DNA of 5,062 nucleotides from an uncultured Verrucomicrobiota bacterium (GTDB taxonomy: Bacteria > Verrucomicrobiota > Kiritimatiellia > RFP12 > UBA1067). This document shows, piece by piece, positions 1 to 5,062 of this stretch. The stretch lies in assembly GCA_946615875.1 (NCBI GenBank), contig CAMOIK010000130.1, forward strand, positions 1 through 5,062, read 5' to 3'. The translations under genes and the position numbers were made by a program. Each line of letters starts with the position of its first letter. Within the stretch, counting starts at the first letter, position 1. The notes beneath the pieces were generated by a model that had not been told where the DNA came from, searched no databases, and saw only the letters and a list, made by a program, of their open reading frames with translations.

Positions 1-59
1 GCATCAAGTGCGGCCAGTGCGAGGCGAACTGCAAGTTCGGCGCAATCAGCCACGGCTAA
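1..59 (+). CDS. hydB: C-terminal end of a NuoF-like hydrogenase subunit (HydB/HndC type), partial
   Basis: Only the last 18 complete codons and the stop (TAA at 57-59) are in the window; the reading frame starts at base 3. The peptide reads IKCGQCEANCKFGAISHG. With the partial codon at the edge (xGC, probably Cys) it gives a CxxCxxCxxxC [4Fe-4S] ferredoxin motif a few residues from the C-terminus. Such an ending is typical of HydB/HndC, the NuoF-like subunit of multimeric [FeFe]-hydrogenases, which carries FMN, an NAD(P)H site and two C-terminal [4Fe-4S] clusters. The position 18 nt upstream of a complete hydA supports this, because hydC-hydB-hydA (hndA-B-C-D) order is common. What is seen is the cluster motif and the gene order; the subunit name is inferred. 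Another ferredoxin-ended protein is possible because the flavin and nucleotide domains lie outside the window. Confidence 0.75.
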   Translation, partial: IKCGQCEANCKFGAISHG

Positions 60-61
60 GG

Positions 62-68
62 AAAGGAG
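62..68 (+). promoter_or_regulatory. Ribosome binding site of hydA
   Basis: AAAGGAG lies 9 nt before the ATG at 78. This spacing favours the ATG at 78 over the in-frame ATG at 90 (Met5), which would sit 21 nt away. The short gap after the preceding stop (18 nt) contains this site and no promoter, in keeping with one transcript for both genes. Confidence 0.8.
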
Positions 69-77
69 TTTACTACA

Positions 78-1886
78 ATGGAAACCGAAATGATCACCCT
101 TGAGATCAACGGCAAGTCCGTCACGGTCCCGAAGGGCACCAACATTCTCAACGCGGCGAAGGCCGCCCACATCAAGATCCCGACGCTCTGCTACCACCCC
201 GACCTCAAGGCCGGCGCGAGCTGCGGCATCTGCGTAGTCCGCCAGCTCGTGCCCAGTCGCACCGAGCCCGGCAAGTTCGTGCCGTCGCCGAAGCTCCTTC
301 GCGCCTGCTGCACGGAGGCCACGCCCGGGATGAAGATCCTCACGCACGACCCGGACATCGTCCAGGTCCGCCGCACGGTTCTCGAGCTCATTCTCGCCAA
401 CCATCCGCAGGACTGTCTGCAGTGCCCGCGCTCCGGCTCGTGCGAACTCCAGGCCATCGCCGCCGACTTCGGCATCCGCGACCTGCCGTTCCCCCGCGAG
501 GTGATCCACCGCGACGTCGACAACTCCACGCCCTCCATCGTCCTAAATTCCGACAAGTGCATCAAGTGCGGACGCTGCGCCGAGGTCTGCCAGCAGATGC
601 AGAACGTCTGGGCTCTCGAGTTCATCGGGCGCGGCGAGAAGACGGTCATGGCCCCGGCGGCGGGCGTCAAGCTCGCCGAGTCGCCGTGCATCAAGTGCGG
701 CCAGTGCTCCGCGCACTGCCCGGTCGGCGCGATCTACGAGAACGACGAGACGGCCAAGGTCTGGGCCGCGCTCCGCGATCCCGAGAAGGTCTGCCTCGTG
801 CAGATCGCCCCGGCCGTCCGCGTCGCGCTCGGCGAGGCGTTCGGCATGAAGCCCGGCGCGCTCACCACCGGCAAGATCTACGCCGCGCTCAGGATGCTCG
901 GGTTCGACAAGGTGTTCGACACGAACTTCTCCGCCGACGTCACGATCATGGAGGAGGGCACCGAGTTCATCAAGCGCTTCACCGAGGGCGGAACGCTCCC
1001 GCTCCTCACCAGCTGCTGCCCCGCGTGGACCGACTGGATGGAGAAGTACGCTCCCGACTTCACCGAGAACTTCTCGACCGCGAAGTCGCCGCAGCAGATG
1101 CTCTCCGCGCTCGCCAAGTCCTACTGGCCGAAGGTGAACAACGTCGATCCCGCCAAGGTTCACGTCACGTCCATCATGCCCTGCACGGCCAAGAAGCATG
1201 AAATCATCCGCGACGAGCATATGAATTCGACCGGCTTCCAGGATACCGACGTCGTGCTCACGACGCGCGAGCTGGCCCGCATGATCAAGGCCGCAGGCAT
1301 TGATTTCGCGTCGCTGCCCGAAGAGCCGGCGGACAAGCTCCTCGGCACCTACACGGGCGCCGGCACGATCTTCGGCGTCACCGGCGGCGTGATGGAGGCG
1401 GCCCTCCGCACGGCCTACTGCCTGATCACAGGCGAGGCGCAGCCGCCGAGCATCGATTTCAAGGAAGTGCGCGGCATGGACGGCGTGAAGACGGCCACGA
1501 TCGACATCAAGGGCACGAAGGTGAACATCGCCGTCGCGCACCAGATGGGCAACGTCGAGAAGGTGCTGAACGAGATCCGCGAAGACCGCAGGAACGGCGT
1601 CAAGCCGCGCTACGACTTCATCGAGGTCATGGCCTGCCGCGGCGGCTGCATCGGCGGCGGCGGCCAGCCCTGCCTCGCCACGGACGAAGTCCGCGCGCAG
1701 CGCACCGCCGGCATCTACACGGACGACGAGAAATCGACGCTGCGCATGTCGCACCTCAACCCCGAGGTCAAGGCGCTCTACGACAACTTCCTCGACGGCA
1801 AGACCGGGGCGCAGGGCGGCGAGAAGGCACACCACCTCCTCCACACCCAGTACAAGAAGCTGGACGTCTATCAGTTCGACAAGTAA
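78..1886 (+). CDS. hydA: [FeFe]-hydrogenase catalytic subunit HydA (HndD-like, group A)
   Basis: This is the catalytic subunit of a cytoplasmic [FeFe]-hydrogenase, which reversibly reduces protons to H2. Residues 1-100 form a [2Fe-2S] domain (Cys38, 49, 52, 77). His109/Cys113/Cys116/Cys122 bind a His-ligated [4Fe-4S] cluster. Two ferredoxin motifs follow (Cys161/164/167/171 and Cys204/207/210/214). The H-cluster domain has TSCCPAW (311-317), MPCTAKKHE (367-375) and MACRGGCIGGGGQP (518-531), giving ligands Cys314, 369, 520 and 524. The proposed proton path of Clostridium CpI is matched at a constant offset of +14 (Glu293, Glu296, Cys313, Ser333). The small-subunit-like domain closes the protein near LLHTQY (587-592). 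Length and domain order fit HndD/HydA of trimeric enzymes, and the upstream partner agrees. NAD(P)-linked electron bifurcation is inferred from the family, not visible. Codons are almost all C- or G-ending, with no in-frame ATA seen, which suggests high expression. Confidence 0.97.
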   Translation: METEMITLEINGKSVTVPKGTNILNAAKAAHIKIPTLCYHPDLKAGASCGICVVRQLVPSRTEPGKFVPSPKLLRACCTEATPGMKILTHDPDIVQVRRTVLELILANHPQDCLQCPRSGSCELQAIAADFGIRDLPFPREVIHRDVDNSTPSIVLNSDKCIKCGRCAEVCQQMQNVWALEFIGRGEKTVMAPAAGVKLAESPCIKCGQCSAHCPVGAIYENDETAKVWAALRDPEKVCLVQIAPAVRVALGEAFGMKPGALTTGKIYAALRMLGFDKVFDTNFSADVTIMEEGTEFIKRFTEGGTLPLLTSCCPAWTDWMEKYAPDFTENFSTAKSPQQMLSALAKSYWPKVNNVDPAKVHVTSIMPCTAKKHEIIRDEHMNSTGFQDTDVVLTTRELARMIKAAGIDFASLPEEPADKLLGTYTGAGTIFGVTGGVMEAALRTAYCLITGEAQPPSIDFKEVRGMDGVKTATIDIKGTKVNIAVAHQMGNVEKVLNEIREDRRNGVKPRYDFIEVMACRGGCIGGGGQPCLATDEVRAQRTAGIYTDDEKSTLRMSHLNPEVKALYDNFLDGKTGAQGGEKAHHLLHTQYKKLDVYQFDK

Positions 1887-1904
1887 TCCGGCTTTGCATC
1901 CGGA

Positions 1905-1950
1905 AAAACGCGCGAGGGCGGCGATGGAACCGTCCCCGCGCGTTTTCTTT
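1905..1950. terminator. Intrinsic terminator, probably bidirectional
   Basis: AAAACGCGCG (1905-1914) pairs perfectly with CGCGCGTTTT (1937-1946). Inside it, GGGCGG (1916-1921) can pair with CCG and CCC (1930-1932, 1934-1936) with one bulge on each side. On the plus strand the stem runs into TTTTCTTT, 19 nt after the hydA stop. Read on the minus strand, the same hairpin ends in TTTTT, so it could also stop transcripts of the convergent transferase gene, whose stop lies about 120 nt away. Function as a two-way terminator is inferred from this symmetry. Confidence 0.85.
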
Positions 1951-1975
1951 CAGAAACGAGACGCCGCGGATCCAG

Positions 1976-2015
1976 GAGGCGGGGAGCAGGGCGGGCGGCT
2001 CCGGCTTCCCGCCTC
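1976..2015. repeat. GC-rich inverted repeat between convergent genes
   Basis: GAGGCGGG (1976-1983) is the exact reverse complement of CCCGCCTC (2008-2015). Inside, GGAGC (1983-1987) can pair with GCTCC (1998-2002). It lies in the 180-nt gap between the convergent stops. No T-run follows on either strand (only ATTT on plus), so it is not a convincing intrinsic terminator. It may stabilise a 3' end or be a chance product of GC-rich sequence. Confidence 0.4.
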
Positions 2016-2066
2016 ATTTCGCCGGGCTTGGAGGGGGCGGCCGGGCGGGAATGGCGCCGCGGCGGC

Positions 2067-3662
2067 CTACGGGAGCAGCAGGATGGACTTGGATTTGTCG
2101 AAATCCTGGTTGGAGAGCGACGATATGTCGATTATGGTGTTGATCACGTCCTCCAGGTTGTAGGCGTCCTTGACATGGCGCTGGCGGACGTCTGGGCGGA
2201 CGCGGTCGAAATCGCGGCTCGTCCAGAGCATGAAGGGGACGCTTGTCATGGGGAGGTTGGCGAGCTGCGAGTGGCCCAGCACCTTGTTGTCGGTGGTGTC
2301 GTAGATGTCTTCCCCGTGGTCGCTGAAGTAAAGGAGGTAGGAGATGCCGCCGGCCTCGCGGAGGCGGCGGACGAACTGGGCGACGACCCAGTCGGTGTAT
2401 CGGATGGAGTCGTCGTAGGCGTTCACCATCTGCGACTGGACGGCGCCCAGGCGCTCTTTGCCCGGCGCGGCGCCGTGGAAATGCACGAACTCCGAAGGGT
2501 AGCGGTTCACGTATGCGGAGTGGCTGCCTATCATGTGGAGGAACACGGCCTTCTTGCGCGCGCCGTCGCCGAGCGCCATGTCGAGCTCCGGCAGCAACGA
2601 ACCATCGACGCTGCGCTCGAAGCGCTTGAGGTCGGAGTAGCAAATGCACTTGTGGACGTCCGCGTGCGCGGTGAGCGCGGTGAGCGGGGTGTTGTCGTCC
2701 AGCGCGTATTGGTTGGATATCCAGAACGTCTTGAAGCCGGCCTCCTTGAAGTAGTCGATGATCGAGCCTTGCGTCCTAAGGCGTTCGGGTTCCTTCCGAG
2801 TGGCGAAGGTGAGGACTTTCTCGAGGACGGGGAGGGTTTGGGCGAAAGGCGAGCGCACGCCCTTGACGCGCATGATCTCGCCGCCGAGCGCGTCGGTGAA
2901 CTCGTTTGTGGCGCGCGCGTATCCGCAGTAGGAGTGGTGCATGGAGTTGGCGCTCTCGCCGATGCATATCACGTATGTCTCTGCGGCGTCGGCCGGCAGC
3001 GACGATGAGATCGCGGCGAAGGGCGGCGCGGAGTGCGCGGCGATCTCCCTGGCCAGTTCGGCGTAGGAGCGCTTGAACTGGAAGTAGTGGTAGGCGAAGC
3101 TGGAATACGGGTTCAGGATGTATCCGATCTTGAAGCGCGCCGCCTTCTTCGTGAGGTTGCGCAGGAAGGGGAGGAAAGCCGCGAACAGCGCGGCGCAGGC
3201 GACCGCGCGCGTCGCGGCCGGAATCGGCGCTGGGCGCGGCATGAGAGGTATGAGCGCGAACGGCGCGAGGAACATCGCGGCGACGGCGACCCAGTTCCAG
3301 AAGGTCACGGTCTGGCGGCAGTATTCCTTGAACTCCTGCGCGTTCGTGGCGAAGAGCGAATAGAACGTGTTTATGCTGACGCGCGCCCCGAACTGCCGTA
3401 TGTGTGCTATTTCGAGGATGAAGAGGGGCGCGAAGACCGCGTGGACGCCGAGCGCGTACCACTTGGCGGCGGCCGGCGCGGCCACCGCCGGGATCCACAT
3501 GAGCGCCGTCATGGGGAACGTGCGCAGCAGGTCCTTGCCCACCGAGCGCGCGAACGTCAAGTTGCGCCACCGCCCGCCGGCTGCGGCTTTCGCCGAAGAA
3601 TAGACCACCGGCGCGTATGCGACGAACGCCAGATACCCGAGCGGCCATAGAAGTGCTTCCAT
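2067..3662 (-). CDS. Phosphoethanolamine transferase, EptA/CptA/OpgE-like (sulfatase-fold membrane enzyme)
   Basis: This 531-residue protein has about five hydrophobic helices in the first 170 residues (roughly 2-23, 46-64, 67-86, 118-141, 149-168). A long alkaline-phosphatase/sulfatase-fold domain follows, expected in the periplasm. The key residues of the MCR-1/EptA family can be placed: zinc ligand Glu236 in IGES, nucleophile Thr276 in FAQTLP (40 residues later, as in the family), His381 in GSHSAY, Asp448-His449 in SDHGE, and His464 in LGHS. The His381-to-His464 spacing of 83 equals that of MCR-1 (395 to 478). NAYDDSIRYTD (414-424) is also characteristic. The family moves phosphoethanolamine from phosphatidylethanolamine to lipid A, LPS core or glucans; the acceptor cannot be read here. 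The nucleophile is Thr, so no formylglycine maturation is needed. Cysteines matching the EptA/MCR disulfides are mostly missing, pointing to the CptA/OpgE side. The gene follows the regulator by 34 nt. Confidence 0.9.
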   Translation of the reverse strand: MEALLWPLGYLAFVAYAPVVYSSAKAAAGGRWRNLTFARSVGKDLLRTFPMTALMWIPAVAAPAAAKWYALGVHAVFAPLFILEIAHIRQFGARVSINTFYSLFATNAQEFKEYCRQTVTFWNWVAVAAMFLAPFALIPLMPRPAPIPAATRAVACAALFAAFLPFLRNLTKKAARFKIGYILNPYSSFAYHYFQFKRSYAELAREIAAHSAPPFAAISSSLPADAAETYVICIGESANSMHHSYCGYARATNEFTDALGGEIMRVKGVRSPFAQTLPVLEKVLTFATRKEPERLRTQGSIIDYFKEAGFKTFWISNQYALDDNTPLTALTAHADVHKCICYSDLKRFERSVDGSLLPELDMALGDGARKKAVFLHMIGSHSAYVNRYPSEFVHFHGAAPGKERLGAVQSQMVNAYDDSIRYTDWVVAQFVRRLREAGGISYLLYFSDHGEDIYDTTDNKVLGHSQLANLPMTSVPFMLWTSRDFDRVRPDVRQRHVKDAYNLEDVINTIIDISSLSNQDFDKSKSILLLP

Positions 3663-3670
3663 TTCAACTT

Positions 3671-3676
3671 TCCTCT
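3671..3676 (-). promoter_or_regulatory. Ribosome binding site of the phosphoethanolamine transferase gene
   Basis: On the minus strand AGAGGA precedes the ATG at 3662 by 8 nt, which supports that start. It lies in the 34-nt gap after the regulator's stop. The gap also holds a 4-bp hairpin (GCCC 3682-3685 with GGGC 3690-3693) but no T-run, so read-through from the regulator is expected. Confidence 0.7.
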
Positions 3677-3696
3677 TTCTTGCCCGCGAGGGCGCA

Positions 3697-4941
3697 TTAT
3701 GACACGTTTCCGCCGCCTCGCTTCTCTACGCGCGGCCTCCCGCCCTCTCGGTTTTTGGGTGGTGGGGGGCTCCTGAAATCGCCCATTGTGGAGCCGAAGG
3801 TGCGTTTGAACAGCGACATGAGATAGATGGGGGAGTCGAAGCCGCACTCGTTGGCGATCGTGTAGATCGGCCGGTCGGTCTCGCGCAGGAGGCGGCGGAC
3901 GTTGTCGAGCCGTATGCGCCGCAGCGCCATGCCCACGCCCTCGCCGCGCACTTCGCGGAAGCGCTTCTCTATGGTGCGGCGCGAGACGCCGAGCGCGGCG
4001 GCGACGCTGGCCACGTCGATGCGGCTGGCGAAGTTGATGCGCATGAACTCCATCGCCTGCGTGACGAGCCTCGCACCGCCCTTGGCGTCCTGCGTGGAGG
4101 CGCGTTCCACGACGGCCTTTATGCCGTAGGTCCTCTCGGCCGGCTGCGGCGCGGCGTCGGACGACAGCAGCCCGTCGAGCAGCTGCGCGGCCATATAGCC
4201 GCCGCGTTCGAAGTCCGGCTGGATGCTGGTGAGAGTGGGGAAGGTGCTCTCGCAGATCATTTCGTCGTTGTCCACTCCCACTATCTGTATCTGCTCCGGT
4301 ATGTCGAGCCTTGCGAGGTGGCAGGCGTCGATGATCGTCTGCGCACGGCTGTCGTTGTAGGCCAGAATGCCGCAGGGCAGAGGGAGGCGCGAAAGCCAAT
4401 CCGCCAACTCCTCCATGTCGTCCGCGACGAGTTCCCTTGATACGACGAACTCCGTGAACGACGCGCCGGTCTCCAGAGCCGCTTCGCGGAAGGCGTCGCG
4501 CCGTCCCGTCTGGTGGATGTCCTCGAAGATGTTGATGTTGTCGACGAACGCCAAATGGCGCAGTCCCTTGCGCAGCAGCAGCCTGGCCGCCTGGCGCCCG
4601 ATCTCGGAGTTGTCGATCATGACGGTTGCCACCGAGGAGCGCGTCGCGCAGTCGCTGGGGATGTCGAGCCGCACCATGGGAATGCCTGGGTGGGAGTCGG
4701 CGAAGCGCATGAATTCGCATCCGAAAAGCGAGGAGAATATGACGCCGTCGATGTGTTCGCCGGAGGCCAGGTCGCTGGCGATGGCGTTCATCGAGAGCTG
4801 CTTGGGCGTCATGAAGCGCACCACCCAGTTCCTCCGCGAGGCGGCATAGCGCATCACGCCAGAAAAACGGTCGCGACCGGATTTCGTTCCCCGCGATGTC
4901 GCAAGGCAGATGTTGCAAGTGTTCTGCTTTTGTGCCCTCAT
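3697..4941 (-). CDS. XylR-like transcriptional regulator: periplasmic-binding-protein domain plus AraC DNA-binding domain
   Basis: The 414-residue protein has a LacI/XylR-type ligand-binding domain at about residues 8-280. Signs of it are FSGVMRYAASRRNW (26-39), AYNDSRAQTIIDACHLA (194-210), IVGVDNDEMICES (220-232) and LTSIQPDFERGGYMAAQLL (237-255). An AraC-type domain with two helix-turn-helix motifs lies at about 292-390: IDVASVAAALGVSRRTIEKRF (308-328) and IYTIANECGF through LFKRTFG (359-383). This is the layout of E. coli XylR, which binds a sugar and activates sugar-use genes, and of many regulators in the PVC phyla. There is no membrane segment, so it should be a cytoplasmic one-component regulator; the ligand is unknown. 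The usual Pro after the second helix-turn-helix (GxTP) is Met386. A 24-residue tail with a PPPP stretch and basic residues follows residue 390. An in-frame TAG (4954-4956) just upstream rules out a longer N-terminus. ATA codons (Ile214, 218, 220) contrast with hydA. Confidence 0.92.
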   Translation of the reverse strand: MRAQKQNTCNICLATSRGTKSGRDRFSGVMRYAASRRNWVVRFMTPKQLSMNAIASDLASGEHIDGVIFSSLFGCEFMRFADSHPGIPMVRLDIPSDCATRSSVATVMIDNSEIGRQAARLLLRKGLRHLAFVDNINIFEDIHQTGRRDAFREAALETGASFTEFVVSRELVADDMEELADWLSRLPLPCGILAYNDSRAQTIIDACHLARLDIPEQIQIVGVDNDEMICESTFPTLTSIQPDFERGGYMAAQLLDGLLSSDAAPQPAERTYGIKAVVERASTQDAKGGARLVTQAMEFMRINFASRIDVASVAAALGVSRRTIEKRFREVRGEGVGMALRRIRLDNVRRLLRETDRPIYTIANECGFDSPIYLMSLFKRTFGSTMGDFRSPPPPKNREGGRPRVEKRGGGNVS

Positions 4942-4950
4942 GTCGCGAAT

Positions 4951-4980
4951 ATTCTACCATATCTTCTCTTGCGAAGTCAA
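4951..4980 (-). promoter_or_regulatory. Sigma70-type promoter of the regulator gene
   Basis: On the minus strand TTGACT (4980-4975) and TAGAAT (4956-4951) are separated by 18 nt, and TG precedes the -10 box in an extended -10 arrangement (TGGTAGAAT). The -35 matches 5 of 6 consensus bases and so does the -10. The predicted transcription start, about 7 nt beyond the -10, falls at about 4944, only 2-3 nt from the ATG at 4941. An 8-bp palindrome, GAATATTC (4947-4954), overlaps the -10 and could be an operator half; that is speculation. Confidence 0.75.
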
Positions 4981-5023
4981 GCGTCGCCGCCCTGGAGTTC
5001 CATTTTTTGCATGGTGATTTAGT

Positions 5024-5062
5024 TCATGGCGCGTTCGCCTTGTAGATATCGAATTTACCACC
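5024..5062 (-). CDS. Possible C-terminal end of an upstream minus-strand gene, partial
   Basis: Reading from the right edge on the minus strand, one frame is open for 12 codons (GGKFDIYKANAP) and ends in TGA at 5026-5024. Most codons (TTC, ATC, TAC, AAG, GCG, AAC) match those preferred in this genome, although two GGT codons do not. If real, this gene ends 82 nt before the regulator's ATG on the same strand. Too little is present to name a family, and an open stretch of this length can occur by chance. A second minus-strand frame is also open from the edge to the TAG at 4954-4956, but its codons look less natural. Confidence 0.3.
   Translation of the reverse strand, partial: GGKFDIYKANAP

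Noticed and set aside
543..1844. Long minus-strand open frame (433 codons) opposite hydA
   Set aside because: It lies wholly antisense to a gene with every expected catalytic motif. Its translation is low-complexity, rich in Arg, Ala, Val, Asp and Leu, as expected from the antisense of C-ending codons.
2028..3008. Plus-strand open frame (326 codons) opposite the transferase
   Set aside because: It has no ribosome binding site and a repetitive Val/Glu/Ala/Gly/Arg composition. The opposite strand encodes the conserved transferase catalytic domain, so this is a GC-rich shadow.
3761..3773. G-rich run on the plus strand as a possible G-quadruplex
   Set aside because: The G runs are uneven (GGG, GG, GGGGGG) and do not give four separate runs of three. 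The stretch is explained as coding sequence for the proline run of the regulator.
3557..4960. Minus-strand open frame (467 codons) overlapping the regulator in another frame
   Set aside because: The translation is dominated by Arg, His, Gly and Ala with no recognisable domain, and the regulator frame carries clear domain motifs over the same DNA. Its ATG at 4960 also lies inside the predicted promoter.
4945..4975. Direct repeats of TTCGC (4975-4971 and 4949-4945 on the minus strand) as a regulator binding site
   Set aside because: The match is only 5 nt, the flanks do not agree, and the 26-nt spacing has no support from the sequence. It is too weak to call an operator.
5026..5062. Possible plus-strand gene start (ATG at 5026) leaving the window
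   Set aside because: There is no ribosome binding site or promoter before it, and the codons AGA and CGA are poorly suited to this genome. The few residues visible are not convincing.

Overview
The window is a GC-rich bacterial fragment from what looks like a strict or facultative anaerobe. It holds the end of a [FeFe]-hydrogenase operon on the plus strand, and a convergent two-gene unit on the minus strand (a sugar-type transcriptional regulator followed by a membrane phosphoethanolamine transferase). The combination of a HydABC-type hydrogenase, high GC, and a XylR-like regulator (periplasmic-binding-protein domain joined to an AraC DNA-binding domain) fits an anaerobic member of the PVC group such as Kiritimatiellota, Lentisphaerae or Verrucomicrobiota. 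That placement is inference; there is no rRNA or marker gene here to prove it.

Layout. Positions 1-59 are the last codons of a gene ending in a [4Fe-4S] ferredoxin motif, most likely the NuoF-like HydB subunit. After an 18-nt gap with a clear ribosome binding site, 78-1886 encodes a complete 602-residue catalytic subunit, HydA. It has the NuoG-like N-terminal FeS relay and all three H-cluster motifs. A perfect 10-bp hairpin with flanking A and T tracts (1905-1950) closes the operon and probably acts in both directions. On the minus strand, reading from the right edge, there may be the last 12 codons of another gene (5024-5062, weak). Next come a strong sigma70-like promoter (4951-4980), the regulator (3697-4941) and, 34 nt further on, the phosphoethanolamine transferase (2067-3662).

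How the genes relate. HydB and HydA, probably with a HydC encoded upstream, would form a cytoplasmic hydrogenase coupling H2 to NAD(P)H and perhaps ferredoxin. This supports redox balance in fermentation. The minus-strand pair is unrelated in function. The regulator has no membrane or kinase part and probably senses a small ligand such as a sugar. The transferase modifies an envelope glycan or lipid with phosphoethanolamine.

No clearly new system is visible. The points most worth checking are the apparently leaderless regulator mRNA, the pairing of a sugar-type regulator with an envelope-modifying enzyme, the long loop in the [2Fe-2S] domain of HydA, and the bidirectional terminator.
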